A stretch of DNA of 64,000 nt from Prionace glauca (GCA_037974335.1 CM075760.1:54240390-54304389); one strand, 5' to 3'. Shown: positions 1 through 11,560, counted from the stretch's first letter. Translations and numbers: made by a program. Notes: generated from the sequence alone by a model not told the origin.

Positions 1-59
1 CCTCACAGTCATCAATTACATGATTCACATCTTTCAATTCTTACCTTCACCTCCCCCAA

Positions 60-400
60 ACAGAGTGTGAGAGGGAGACACTGGGACAGACAGACAGCAC
101 CTTGAGAAGAGTGTGAAAAGGGAGAAACTGGGACACTGAGACAGACAGTCAGCACCTTGAGGAGAGTGTGAGGGGGGACAGTGGGACACTGGGACACTGA
201 GTCAGCACCTTCTGGAGACTGTGAGAGGGGGGACACTGGGATACTGGGACAGAGAATCAATACCTTGTGGTGAGTGTGAGAGGGGGGAAACTGGGACACT
301 GGGATTGACAGTGAGCACCTTGTGGAGATTGTGAGAAGGAAACACTGGGACACCGGGACAAAGAGTCAACACCTTGAGGAGAGTGTGAGAGGGGCACAAA
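60..400. repeat. Minisatellite, about 58-60 bp unit
   Basis: Five to six diverged tandem units are visible, each carrying the words CACTGGGACA and CAGCACCTTG followed by GTGTGAGAGGGG. Reading frames across it are low-complexity Ser/Pro/His peptides created by the repeat and are not genes. Confidence 0.85.
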
Positions 401-999
401 GAGGATTCAAGCCACTGTTAGAGTTGTGAAGCACTGGGTCCGAGACCGTTTGTTTATGTCCTGTGGTGCTGAGGATTGTCTTCAATATCGACTCCACAGT
501 CAGGTGTCAGGGAACACAACTATTTATTCCATCTGTTCACACAACACTCCAAATATTGACTGCCCAATCTGGGAGAATCCAGCAGCTCACCCCGCACCTG
601 AGGTCACATGACCCGTTCCCTGAAAGGAATGCCCCAACATATATACAACACTCCTCTCCTGTAAATAACAGCCCCCTATCTCCACTCCCAGTACATCTGC
701 AAACAATTGTGCGTTTTTCTCTATTCACTTCACACAGGCTTGATGCAGAATCCACAGCATATTTACAATATAATACAGCCTACAGCTGATTCCTGATCCT
801 TATGTCCATCTGACATAGTCCTGATCAGGGGGAGTGACATTCTGCTAGGAGTTGAAGCCTGGTGACTGGACACAGTTTAAAGAGCCTCTCTGGCGAGTGA
901 GCCTCGACGAACCTTCCAACGTTTGATCCTCTTCCCGCCCGTCGTCAGTAACCAATTTCGAGTCCTCTGTCCCCTCCATGAGTGGAGGAGCTGTTGATA
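401..999. other. Unassigned spacer
   Basis: I see no gene here. The sequence is of ordinary composition, without splice-bounded open frames or a repeat family I recognise. It runs from the minisatellite to the first LINE tail. Confidence 0.5.
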
Positions 1000-1420
1000 C
1001 CAAGCCTCCCACTAGTGTTTCCACTAGGAGGAAAAATTAGAACCAGAGGCAACAACGTCGGACTAAAGGGACAGTCCATTATAACAAAGATGAGGAGGAA
1101 TTTCTGCAGCCAGAGAGTGGTGAATCTGTGGAACACTTTGCCACAGAAGGCTGTGGAGGCCCGGCCATTGAGAGTCTCTAAGACAGAGGTAGGTAGGTTC
1201 ATGATTAATAAGGGGACCAGAGGTTATGGGGAAAAGGCAGGAGAATGGGTATAAGGAAAAAAAAAACAACCATGATTGAATGGTGGAGCAGTGGGCAAGT
1301 GGCATAATTTTGCTCCTATATCTTATGGTCCCTGGTATCCCACATAACAAACCAGAGATTATAGTAGCTGGCAGAAATCTAACTTCTGGCAAGAGTGAAA
1401 AAAAAGGTGACAAGTATGAG
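1000..1420 (+). repeat. CR1-like LINE, 3' end fragment
   Basis: The plus-strand frame encodes the end of a CR1-type ORF2: RRNFCSQRVVNLWNTLPQKA followed by a decayed VGRF..GTRGYGEKAGEW. The FTQRVVxxWNxLP block is the standard C-terminal signature of CR1 reverse transcriptase proteins. A 3' tail of the form GAATGGTGGAGCAG...GCTCCTATATCTTATGG follows. It is 5'-truncated and diverged. Confidence 0.75.
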
Positions 1421-1919
1421 AAGGGAGGTGGTCAATGCAGGACTGAGTGTGTTGTACACAAATGCGTGCAGTTTACTGAACAAGGTAAATGAGCTTGTTG
1501 CACGCATTGAAATCGGCCAGTAGGATGTTTAGGGCATCCTAGTGTCTGCAAGGGGATCAGGGTTGGGTTCTAAATATCTAAGGATATTTGTCCTATCGAA
1601 AGGGCAGGCAGATTGGCAAAGGAGATGGTGTTGCATTGTTAGTAAGGAATGAAATTGAATCGATAGCAAGAAGCAATAAAGGATCAAAAGGGAGAATCAC
1701 TGTAGGTGGAGTTGAGGAAACACAAAGATGAAAAGACCCTGAAGGGAGTTAGATACAAGCTCTCCTAGCTGCAGTCAGGATGTGGGCAGAAAATACATCA
1801 CGAGATAGAAAAAGCATATAAAACTGCTGATATTACAATAAACATGGGGGATATCATTATGTTGATGGACTTGGAAAATCAGGTAGGCAGTTATCCCCAA
1901 AAAAATTGTGGAGTGTCAA

Positions 1920-2262
1920 TGTTTGTAGGACTAGAGGGCACAGCCTCAAGATAAAGAGAGGGGGGGGGGCGGTTTAGAACGGAGTTGAGGAAGAACTCCT
2001 TCACTCAAAGGGTGGTGAATCTCTGGAATTCTCTGCCCCATGAGGTGGTGGAGGCTGCCTCGCTAAATATTTTTAAGAAGCGGGTTGATGGGTTTTTGAT
2101 AAGAGAGGGGATTAACTGTTATGGGGAGAAAGAGGGAAAGTGGAACTGAGCCACGACAGATCAGCCATGATCTTATTGAATGGCGGGGCAGGCTCGAAGG
2201 GCCAGATGGCCTACTCCTGCTCCTATTTCTTATGTTCTTATGTTCTATGTTTTTTTGGAGTT
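1920..2262 (+). repeat. CR1-like LINE 3' end nested in older LINE
   Basis: It begins in the RGHSLKIK region and encodes the end of the same CR1 subfamily seen at 37.6, 48.0, 52.6, 54.9 and 63.1 kb, with NSLP..VVEAASLNIFKKRVDG and the 3' tail CTTATGTTCTTATGTTCTATG. The older LINE resumes immediately after it. A G run at about 1961-1971 distinguishes this copy. It is younger than its host element. Confidence 0.75.
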
Positions 2263-3329
2263 GATTGTGATACAACCTACTAGGGAATAGCCAATTCTGG
2301 ATTTGGTGGTATGTAATGAGGCAGACTTGATTAGGGAAATTTAAGGTGATGTAACGCTTTGAGAGCAGTGACCACAATATGATAGAATTGACCCTGCAGT
2401 TTGAGAGGAGAAGCTGGAGTCAGATGTAACGGTATCAGAATTAAATAAAGGGAATTACAAAGACATGAGGGAGGAACTGGCCAGAGTTGATTTGAAAGGG
2501 AACCTAACAGGGAAAAGAGTGCAATAGCAATGGCAGGAGATTTTTAGAGGGACAACAGAAATTCAGGAGGAACAGCAGAAATTATTCCCAATGTCACAGG
2601 GAGGATGAGGCATCCATGGCTGACGAGGCAAGTCAACGACAACATTAACACAGAAGAGAAAGTATACAAAGTGATGAGGATTAGTGGGAAGCCAGAGGAT
2701 TGGGAAGTCTTTAAAAGCGAGAAGAGGACAACTCAAAAAAACAATAAAGGGAAAGAAGATGAAATATGAGCGTAAGCTGGCTAGTAATATAAAAGATGAT
2801 AGGAAGATATTTTTTGAATATATAAAAAGTAAGAAAGAGACAAAAATAGGTATTGGACCACTGGAAAATGAGGCTGGAGAAGGAATAATAGGAAACAAAG
2901 AAATGGCAGAGGAAATGAATAGTTACTTTACATCAGTCTTCACGGTTCGAGACATTAGTGAGATGCCAGAACTCCAGGAGAGTCATGGGGTTGGGAGGGG
3001 GGGGGGGGCACAGGTGCGTGTAGTGGCCGTCACTAAGGAGAAGATTCAGGGGAAACGGAAAAGTTTGATGTTGGATAAATCACCTGGACTAAATGGACTG
3101 CACCCCAGGGTCCTAAAAGATATAGCTGATGAAATTGTGGAGGCAATTTTGGTGACCTTTCAGGAATCACTGGACGCAGGGACGGTACCAGCAGGCCAGA
3201 AAGTCAGTTGTTTAAGAAGGGAGAGAAGCAGAAGACGGGAAATTATAGGGTAGTTAGCCAGACGTCAGTCATTGACAATATTTTAGAGTTCATTATGAAA
3301 GATGAGGTGGCAGAAGATGATAAAATATT

Positions 3330-3890
3330 GTTGAAGTGGAAACTTTCCTCCTTCTTGACTGTGATAGAAAGAATCAACAAAATTAATTCTGACAAAATAA
3401 CTAGTCTTTATTTACGAAAGACTGCATGCACTATTGGCAGTAACTTGAGTTTGGTGAGCAGTTGTCACGACGTGCTAATTCCTTCTCAAGTCCGCACTTA
3501 CTTAAAGACTCAGTTCAGTAATTATACAAAATCATTATCAGTTTCCATGACCAGAGCTTATTCAGGAATTTGATCAATAGAAGCATCATAAGAAGTGCCA
3601 TAAATCATGGTACAACCTTCTGACCTCCTAGAACTCTTCCTCTCACCATTCATACTTTTATCCTGTACTGTTACGGAACAGGAGAAAGTCGGTGACTCCT
3701 TCATCCCTGACCTTATCTTGTCTTACTCATACAGCCCTAGGTTATGCGGAGTCAGCCTTATCAGGTCTTCACCTTCTCAGGTCTTCTTCATGTCTTAGGT
3801 TGTTCACAGTCAGCTTTCCTTATTGTGGACTAAATCGTTCACCAGTGTTACATTCTGCCACAACTTAATTCATACAATTTCACAATAGCA
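3330..3890. repeat. Unclassified insertion inside LINE
   Basis: About 560 bp has no match to the surrounding LINE frame and separates two consecutive parts of its reverse transcriptase sequence. That order shows it inserted into the LINE. I see no coding content. It could be a non-autonomous element or a solo terminal repeat, but the ends and any target duplication are not clear to me. Confidence 0.4.
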
Positions 3891-4649
3891 CTGAGTCAGT
3901 TCGGCTTTGTCAAGGGGAGCCCATGTCTGACAAATCTGTCAGAGTTCTTTGAGCAGGTAACAAGGAAGTTAAATAGGGAGGACCAATTGAACTGATTAAT
4001 TTCGATTTCCAGAAGGCCATTGATATAGTGCTGCATTGGAGACTCTTAAATGAGTTAAGTGCCAATGGAGATGAGAGCAAGATCCTGGCATGGATAGAGG
4101 ATTGGCTGGCTGACAGAAGGCAGAGAGTGAGGATGAAGGGGATCTGTTTTCAGGATGGCAGCCAGTGACTACTGGTGTGCCTCAGGGTTCGGTGCATTAA
4201 TGTATATTCATAATAAATATGAATGATTTGGAAGAATGAAATGAAGACGCTGTTGCGGAAGATACAAAGATATATCGAATGACAGGGAGTATTGAGAAAG
4301 TCGGGGTGGTGCGGAGGGAGGGCTGCAGAAGGACATGTACAGGTTAGAGAGAGAGCAAAGAGATGGCAGATGGAATACAACGAGGAAAAGTGTGAGATTG
4401 TGCACTTTTGAAAGAGCAATGCAGGCATAAATTGTTTTCTAAACGGGGAAATACTTAGAAAATCAGATGCGCAAGGGAACCTGGGAGTCCCTGTTCAAGA
4501 TTCTCTAAAGCTTAACCTGAAGGTTCAATCATCAGTTAGAAAAGCAAATCGAATGCTGGTATTCATGTCGACAGGGCCCCTACCCAGGCTCGGGCCCACA
4601 CCAGGTTCAGACCGACACAGGTTCAGGCAGAGACGTCGTTCAAATTCAC

Positions 4650-5085
4650 ACAAGGTTCAAACTCTTGTCTTACGAGGGAAGATTGAACGCACTTGGGCTG
4701 TTTTCCCTTGAGAGACGTCGGCTGAGGGGGGATCTAATAGAGGTTTATAAGATTATGAAGGGGACAGATAGAGTAGATGGTGATAAGCTTTTTCCGCTAT
4801 TAGAAATGGATAGAACGAGGGGTCACGGGCTTAGGGTGAGAGGGGCTAGATATAAGACTAATATTAGAGGGCAGTTTTTCACACAAAGGGTAGTGGGGAT
4901 GTGGAATGCACTGCCGAGTAAGGTGGTGGAAGCAGGCACGCTAGGGTTGTTCAAGAGTCACTTGGACAGCCACATGAGCGGTCTACATATAGGGGGATAT
5001 AGCAGGCCTTACTAAGCATTGTAGGCTTGGGGTCAGTTTTAGCCTCAGGGATATAGAGTCTTTAATAATGAAATTTTTATCCACA
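4650..5085 (+). repeat. CR1-like LINE (subfamily B) 3' end
   Basis: It encodes SYEGRLNALGLFSLERRRLR, GDLIEVYKIMKGTDRVDG and FFTQRVVGMWNALPSKVVEA, the CR1 ORF2 C-terminus. It is more intact than the LINE just before it, from which it is separated by a short tract of GGTTCAG-like words at 4575-4655. A longer copy of the same subfamily lies on the other strand at 50.5-52.6 kb. Confidence 0.8.
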
Positions 5086-5089
5086 GGCA

Positions 5090-5520
5090 CTTAAGTCCAG
5101 CAAGGGGCATGCGGGCGGCAGGTTGTGGTGGGCTGCTCTTGGATATTGCTTCGGGAGTTGCCTACTGCTTCATGTCGTTGGTGTGCGTAAACTGGACCAT
5201 CTCGAGGGCATCATGGCAGCTCAGAGGCTATCTCTGTTGCTGTGCGGAGACATGGATTTGGGCCTGTGTCTGTGGGAGTTTGCGCGTTCTCCCCGTGGTT
5301 GCGTGGGGTTCCTCCGGGTGCTCCGGTTTCCTCCCACATCCCAAAAATGTGCTTTTAGGCTGATTGATTGGGTAACAAATTGTCCGTATATTGGACCTCC
5401 CTGATCCTCACACATTAGGCATAGACTAGAGTCATGAATAGGTCACTGACCATGGGACGGCGGCGCGGGCTCGTTGGGCCGAAGGGCCTGTTTCCCGTGC
5501 TGTGTTGTTCTTTGTTCTCT
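5090..5520 (+). repeat. SINE copy, about 430 bp
   Basis: It has the central SINE core (GGTTTCCTCCCACATCCCAAA region) and ends with GGGCCGAAGGGCCTGTTTCC followed by a TTCTTTGTTC tail. A second copy of the same family lies on the minus strand at 50025-50475, and they share the left end (GGGGCATGCG, GGGCTGCTCTTGGAT). The left end is not an obvious tRNA. Confidence 0.7.
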
Positions 5521-5950
5521 TTGTCTTTGTTCTTACCCATTCTGTCCCGCTCTCTGTCTCGATGTCTCTGTTTCGCTCTGTGTCTGGCTGTTTCCCTCTG
5601 CCTCACTTCTTGTCTCCTGTTTTCCTTTCATCTCCCTTTCCCTCTTTTATAACAACCTCCTGCCTGTCTTCTTCTGTCTCCCTTTCTTATTTCCTGTATA
5701 TCACCCTCGCCATTTTCTCCACTCTCTATCCTGTCTCCCTCTCTTTGTGAGAGCCTTTCTCTGTCTTTGTTCTTTCTCTCTGTTTGCTTTATTCCCTGTA
5801 CCTGTTAGAAACTCTTCAAATTGTAGTCCTCCTTGTTTTGTGCCTTTCCCTCTCTCTACCAATTTGTCTCTCTCTATCACTCACATTGTTGCTAACACGC
5901 TCCTCTCTCTCTCCCTTTCTGTAACTATTTCTGTTTTTGTGAGGGTGTTT
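5521..5950. repeat. Polypyrimidine (CT-rich) tract
   Basis: About 430 bp of almost pure C/T on the plus strand, rich in TCTCT and CCCTTT words. Open frames here are Ser/Leu/Phe/Pro-rich artefacts of the composition. It lies just 3' of the GPCR gene. Confidence 0.8.
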
Positions 5951-6012
5951 TGTTGTTTACAGTATGAATGCCCAACAGAAAGAGTCAGGAGTCTTGTAGT
6001 TGTAGTTTCCTG

Positions 6013-6915
6013 TTATGGTGTATTGAGTTGAAGAATTGCAGTAATGGGGTATTTCAGTAGATCTTTTAGCTGCTGTCTGAAGTGAGTCTGTGTCACAGCA
6101 TAAATGGCAGTATTTGTGCAGCAACTTGTGAGTTGTAGCATTTGAGCCCAATTCCATAACAAAAAGATGTAACCTTATTGACTGGTAGCCCAAATTATAC
6201 ATCCGAATCCATATTGAATAAACCATTAATGTCGACCATAAGACAATGAAATTGGCTGAGATAACAAATAGTAAAATTATGGATTTCCTTCGACTCTCCA
6301 TCTCTGGGTCTTTGGGATTCTCCCCACTGCTGTGAGCCCGGAGTCTCCTGCGGGCTCTGCTGCTCACTAAAATGTGTTTGACGGTGAGGGCATTGAGCAG
6401 CAGAATCAGGGCGAATGGGACACACGGTGTTAGAATGTTGTGGAGGAACTCAATTGTTCCCCAGACCGGAGATTCCACAACATCCCATGAGAAGCGACAA
6501 AACCAGGGATTGTTCGCCAGCCCATATCCTTTTAATAACATAAAATACCAGGAAATGTTTTTTAAACAGCTCAGCACTGTCACTGTTCCCAGAACCACAG
6601 CCGCTGATTTCTCAGTGCAATATTTATTTTTCAGCTTGGGGCAGCAAATGGCCACAAATCGATCAAAGGTGAAAGTGACGGTGAACCAGACAGAACAGTC
6701 AGTGGCAGTGTAAAGCAGGACGGCGTGGATGTTACACACGGGGACTGATAGTAAGAAATAAAACTTTTCCCAATAAACAATGGGAATGTGTCTCAATATC
6801 AGGTCGAGGATAACAACTAGCAGATCCCCCGCTGACATCGCCACCAGGTAACGAGTGACACATTTGGACAGACCACAGTTTCTGCTCATCAGTGTCACAA
6901 TTGTGATTATGTTCA
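6013..6915 (-). pseudogene. GPR139-like orphan GPCR, exon 2 (frameshifted before TM7)
   Basis: This is the main exon of a class A (rhodopsin-like) receptor of the GPR139-like group, a plasma-membrane receptor. Seen: the acceptor CTTCCTGACAG, then VNIITIVTLMSRNCGLSKC (TM1-ICL1), LVAMSAGDLLVVI (TM2), VPVCNIH with the conserved TM3 cysteine, FTFDRFVAICC (DRF in place of DRY), NPWFC with the ECL2 cysteine, ALILLLNALTVKHIL (TM5) and RRKSIILLFVISANFIVLW (TM6). At 6141-6143 a three-A run holds one base too many. Beyond it the expected TM7 and tail follow in the shifted frame (MLQLTSCCTNTAIYAVTQ, then HFRQQLKDLLKYP) to a TAA at 6013. Exon length is exactly 2 + 300 codons + 1 extra base, so this is the only lesion. 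It is either a very young pseudogene or an assembly error; without the extra base the product would be about 358 residues. Confidence 0.85.
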
Positions 6916-7044
6916 CTGTCAGGAAGGAAATGAAGAATAACATTAGGTATGATTCAGGGGGAAAAGTGACAATTTAGACTGTAAATGGAACAACATTTTA
7001 AAAAATATCGTGTACACAAACTGAATAACTTAAATCTCTTTTTA

Positions 7045-8000
7045 TAGAACACAGAACATGGAACACGACAGCACAAATAGACCCTTCGGCCCACAAGTTT
7101 CGCGGATCATATCCCTACCTACTAGACCTACCAATAAACCTCAATCCCATTAAATCCCATGTACACATCCAGAAGTCGCTTGAAAGGCCCCAAAGAGTTT
7201 GCCTCCACCACCACCACCGACGGCAGCCGATTCCACTCACCCACCGCCCTCTGAGTGAAAACCTTACCCCTGACATATCCTCTGTACCTACCCCTCCGCA
7301 CCTGAAACCTGTATCTTCTCGTAGCGACCATTTCAGCCCTGGGAAATAGCCTCCAAGAATCCACGCGATCGATACCTCTCAACATCTTATAAACCTCTAT
7401 CAGGTCACCTCTCATCCTTCGTCTCCCCAGGGAGAAAAAAAACAAGCTCCATCAACCTATCCTCATAAGGCATGCCACCCAATCCTGGCAACATCCTTGT
7501 AAATCTCTTCTGCACCGTTTCAATAGCTTCCACATCTTTCTTGTAATAAGACGAACAGAACTAGGCACAGTTCTCCAAATAGGATGTGACTAGGGTCTTA
7601 TAAAGCTGCAGCATTATCTCCCGACTTCTAAATTCAATCCGTCGATTGATGAAGGGTAGTACACCATATACCTTCATGACCACATCCTCCACCTGCGAGG
7701 CTGATTTGAGAGTCCTATGGGCCCGGACCCCAAGGTCTTTCTGATCCTCGACACTGCTTAGATATTATACTCCTTCACCCCATTGGACCTACCAAAATGG
7801 ATCACTACACATTTATCCGGGTTGAAGTCCACCTGCCACTTCTCCGCCCAGTCTTGCATCCTGTCTATGTCACGCTGCAACTTTTGACATCCCTCCAGCC
7901 TATCCACAACACCACCAACCTTCGTATCGTCGGCAAACTTACTAACCCTTCCCTCCAATTTCTTATCCAGAGTCCCAGTACAGACCCCTCTTTTTATTTT
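7045..8000 (-). repeat. CR1-like LINE 3' part, in GPCR intron
   Basis: The minus strand encodes VSKFADDTKVGG (RT catalytic FADD), the thumb region DWAEKWQVDFNPDKC, then RRRMRGDLIEVYKMLRGIDR and FTQRAVGEWNRLPSVVV. The 3' tail (GGGCCGAAGGGTCTATTTGTGC on the minus strand) is at the low-coordinate end. The frame is broken and 5'-truncated. Confidence 0.8.
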
Positions 8001-8044
8001 TATGATCCAACACGTCTTTTGGATCGTGAGAGGAAAGTGGAACA

Positions 8045-8185
8045 TTTGGTGGAAACCCACCCAGACACGGGAAGAAGGTCCAAACTAGACACAGACAGTG
8101 ACCCGAGCCTGGGATTGAAGCCAGGTCCCTGATGCTGTGAGTCAGCAGTGCTAACAACTGTGCCACCGTGATGCTCCATGGTAGG
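8045..8185 (-). repeat. tRNA-headed SINE, 5' portion
   Basis: On the minus strand this reads as the tRNA-like head of the elasmobranch SINE, with an A-box-like GGCACAGTTGTTAGC and a decayed B box, followed by CAGTGACTGTCTGTG. The 3' half is missing. It abuts the CR1 fragment at about 8000-8040. Confidence 0.65.
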
Positions 8186-8859
8186 GCCAAAATAGTATAC
8201 ATTTTGGAAAGAGTTTTCCGGGGGTCCTCAACATTGACCGTCACTCAGCTGCAGGTAAATAATCTCTCTAACTTGTGGGGGATTTGGAGAGTGAGAAGGT
8301 TGTGGGGGTAACCCTGACAGAAAATTCAGAGTGGAGTCCTGTATGTAGTAATTTGTCACCTTTCAGATAGCTACTGACAACCCCTGTAGCAGGGCTGGTA
8401 CCAAACAATGCTGGTTTCACCCTTTCCTCTGGAAACTAACAGCAGTTGGCAGAGAGAGTTCCTAATGCCTCGACAGCTCAGAATCTCTGTTATATTTACA
8501 AAAAGACCGTAGAGAGACCACAACGTTCTGGCCGCCATTCGCACAATACAGGTAGAAATCATTATCTGACACTCGAATGACACAGAACTCAACTACCAGG
8601 GTTTGCTTTCAAAGCTTCAGGGTTCATTGTTATACTACTGTCCAATGTGTCCAGTTTATTTGCAGCTGGCCCACTATGACCTACTGGTCCAGTGAAGCTC
8701 AGCGAGTCCTCTCTCAGTAGGAAAGTTCCTGATCTGTGCACCAGGTAAGAAAAACTCAAACCAAGGCCGCTACCAAAGAAAACCAAATAGCCTGCCTTAA
8801 TGACTATTGTCCAATGATACATCTGTCCAATATTATGTGATGCAGCAAAAGATTAGTTA
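8186..8859. other. Intron sequence without recognisable content
   Basis: Single-copy looking intron of the GPCR gene. I find no exon, RNA or repeat that I can name. Confidence 0.5.
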
Positions 8860-9310
8860 TGGCATGAATCAGTTCCAGCCTCCCAGGTTGCCTGGATCCA
8901 CTACAGTTCACCTATTTCCAAGACAGGACCACAGATGCCATCGCCCTGGCCCTACAGTCAACATTGCAACACTGACTCTTGTTTGTCGACGACAGCTCAG
9001 CCTTTAACATCATTGTTCTAATGAAACTCATGTACAAAGTCTCTGGCCTGGGCCTAGGCTCCTATCTCTGCAATTTGAACCTGACAGACAACAATAAATA
9101 AGGACAGTCAAAACACCTCCTCCACAATCATCCTCATAAGCGGTGCCCCACAACACTGTGTCCTCAGCCCCACTATACTCCTTATACACCGATGACTTGT
9201 ATGGTCAAATTCCCCTCCAACTTGATATCCAAGTTTGCTGATGACACCACTGCAACGATGACACCACGAACAAGGAAGAGACGGAGGAGCTGGTGAACTG
9301 GTGGGGTCAC
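8860..9310 (+). repeat. LINE reverse transcriptase fragment (non-CR1 type)
   Basis: In broken plus-strand frames it reads DDSSAFNII, then GAPQxCVLSP..Y..YTDD and KFADDTT, the palm motifs of an L2/Rex-like fish LINE. It is heavily decayed and differs from the CR1 families elsewhere in the window. Confidence 0.6.
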
Positions 9311-9387
9311 AGTTACTGGGAAGTGATGGGTTTGGGTTGGTTGGGTTTTCAGGGATCAGGTCGTGAGAGAAGCGGGTTGGAGTGGTA

Positions 9388-9595
9388 TGTTAGAATGGAA
9401 CCAATGTAACAACCGACAGACTCACATTGGATCTGTTATAGTGACCAATGAGAACAAGCTGAAAGCTATCTAACCAACGAGAAAATGATGTGGTGGTCAG
9501 CTGACTCAGTATAAATAAGAAGCTGTTGGGGTTTGAGGGAGCTTGGAATGGCCCAGGGTGAGACTCTGTCTCCTCAATTTCATCAAGTCCTAACA
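9388..9595. repeat. Possible solo LTR fossil
   Basis: About 208 bp is bounded by the short inverted ends TGTTAG and CTAACA. It contains a TATA-like TATAAATA at about 9512, as LTR promoters do. No internal region or clear target duplication is visible. This is an old non-coding remnant, and the family is not determined. Confidence 0.35.
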
Positions 9596-9904
9596 ACCGC
9601 CGTATCCTCAGGTAATGAATTCAAAAAATTCACCTTCCATTGAGAGAAATAATTTCTCTCCATGTCTGTATTAAATCTAACTGCTTCAGGTAATCGGGCT
9701 TTGCTTCTGGTTGTACTCTTGGCTCAAGCACTGGTGGATCTGCCCTGAAGGCAGTTGTGTGTTTATTTTAATATATAATCCTAATGACCTGTCAACAACC
9801 CTGGACTCAGATTGCCTTGAGGTTGGCAACAACAATAACTTCAAATTGGTCCCTTTTAGCTGTGTGTTTTATTTAAATTCATCAGCTGGCACAATGCAAA
9901 ACCA

Positions 9905-10930
9905 TGATGTGGAGATGCCAGCGTTGGATTGGGGTAAGTACAGTAAAAAGTCTCACAACACCAGGTTCAAGTCCAACAGCAGTCCAAAGATGTGCGGGTT
10001 AGGTTCATTGGCTGTGCTAAAATTGCCCCTTAGTGTCCTGGGATGTCTAGGTTAGAGGGGTTAGCAGGTAAATGTGTAGGGATATGGGGATAGGGTCTGG
10101 GTGGGATTGTGTTCGGTGCAGACTCGATGGGCCGAAGGGCCTGTTTCTGCACTGTAGGGTTCTATGTAGGTTTATTTGGCAGCAGAAGCTTTTGAAGCGC
10201 TGCCCCTTCATTCAGTGATTGGAAATTCTGCTCACAAACAGGGCATATAAAGACACAAACTCAATTTACAAAATTGTGGTTGGAATGTGAGTCTTTAGAG
10301 GTATCAAGCCTTAAAGATACAGACAATGTGAGTGGAGAGAGGGCCAAGCGCAGGTAGTAGAGGTGTGTATTGTCTCCAGCCAGGACAGCTCCTGAGATTT
10401 TGCAAACCCAGGATTGTCGATCACCAGGAATGTTCTCTTCCAGTTGGGCCATACTTCAGCAGTCACGGGCATTCAGCCTCAGATCTTCAGATAAGCGTTC
10501 TCTAAGGTGGCCTTCATGACACACAGCAGTGCAGGACCGCTGACCAGACACTGATAGCCAACTCCCACACACACAAGTATAGCCTCAACCGTGATCTTGG
10601 GTTTATGTTGCATTATCTGTAGCTCCCACCACTTGCCTGGACTTGCAAAATCTCACTAACTGCCCTGGCTGGAGACAATACACAATTCTTTAACCTGTGC
10701 TTAACCCTCTCTCCACTCACATTGTCTGTATCTTTCAGACTTGTTTATCCGTAAAGACTCACATTCCAACCATTATTTTGTTAATTGAGTTTGTGTCTTT
10801 ACATGTCCTATTTTTGAACACAGCTCCCCACTCGCCTGAAGAAAGAACAACATTCCAAAAGCCAATGGTGCCAAATAAACCTGTTGGATTTTAACCTGGG
10901 GTTGTGAGACTTCGGACTGTGCTGACCACA
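9905..10930. repeat. Foldback (inverted-arm) repeat element, about 1 kb
   Basis: The left end (ATGTGGAGATGCC, then CAGTAAAAAGTCTCACAACA, then GTTTATTTGGCAGCAGAAGC) returns in inverted orientation at the right end (CCAAATAAACCTGTTGG, then GGTTGTGAGAC). Interior arms also pair: AGACAATGTGAGTGGAGAGA at about 10319 with TCTCCACTCACATTGTCT at about 10715, and TATTGTCTCCAGCCAGG at about 10366 with its complement near 10663. It is non-coding. Relatives lie at 23.2, 45.2 and 51.5 kb. Confidence 0.75.
9980..10168 (+). repeat. SINE 3' half nested in foldback element
   Basis: It starts at CAGTCCAAAGATGTGCGGG and ends GCACTGTAGGGTTCTATG, the 3' half of the tRNA-headed SINE seen complete at 62.05 kb. It splits the foldback element between GTCCAACAG and GTTTATTTGG, words that are contiguous in other copies, so it inserted later. 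Confidence 0.75.
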
Positions 10931-11313
10931 ATGCAAAACCTGCCGTGCCAATTACCAAGGCAACCCCTATGTTTTTGGCCTCTGGAATAAGTGTTACAAC
11001 TTAAAGTTTCTGTGTATTCAGCAATTTAAACATCTCAGCGTCAAACAAAAACACATTTTTAAGAGATTGCACACTTTTCCCCCCTCCTACTGGTTTTCAC
11101 AATTCTTTTTCATCTTCCTAAACATCTTTTACATCTTTACAAATTAAACCCCATAGCATAGGCAGCATTATCATAGTGATCCACGCTTTGTAGATGTGAT
11201 AACTCAATAAGGACTCAGACCACAAGCATCAGTTGCAAACGGGGTAGAGCAGACGGCAAGAGTGGCAGAGTTAAACACGGGCTACATCATTAATAATCAG
11301 TGGAGAAACTTAC

Positions 11314-11560
11314 CGGGGAAACCAACAATAGCCAGGATTGGATAGTAAAAGTATCGAATCAGTTTCAGGACATATTCAACACGATGAATTGTAGGCAGCC
11401 AATCTTGAGAAAGTGTGTAAAGTATCGAGTATAAACTCCTCTCAATTGTTGTAACATTCAGATCTCTGCCCCTCAGATGCTGAACCATTATGGGAACGTC
11501 CAGATCTACCTTTCCTGGATACACCTCCATTGCAGAAAGCTTGCAATTTCTTTCTCCCAA
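11314..11560 (-). CDS. GPR139-like orphan GPCR, exon 1
   Basis: This is the first coding exon of the receptor whose second exon lies at 6915-6013. It encodes an extracellular N-terminus with the sequon NVT and the start of TM1 (YFYYPILAIVGFP). It ends in a clean donor, CCCCG|GTAAGT. Joining the final G to the TG that opens exon 2 gives GFP-V-NIITIVTL, the usual GPR139-like TM1 sequence, so phase and content both support the junction. The intron is 4398 bp and full of repeats. Three in-frame ATGs are possible (11560, 11530, 11488). The last, starting MVQHLRGRDLNVTTIE, gives the most family-like length; the upstream ones would add 14-24 residues. The assignment is by recognition of family sequence; the ligand is unknown. 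Confidence 0.78.

Larger units (their letters stand above)
1490..4566 (+). repeat. Old CR1-like LINE, interrupted
   Basis: This is a long decayed LINE on the plus strand. Between about 2650 and 3250 it encodes recognisable CR1-type ORF2 sequence: SYFTSVFT, then LDKSPGLNGLHPRVLK (normally DKSPGPDGxHPRVLK) and ESLDAGTVP. Near 3900 the frame resumes with QFGFVKGSPCLTNLSEFFEQ, and RT palm-like sequence is traceable at about 4190-4260. The endonuclease region is only dimly visible at 1490-1900. Two foreign insertions split it, at about 1920-2262 and 3330-3890. Many stops and indels show it is dead. Confidence 0.75.
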
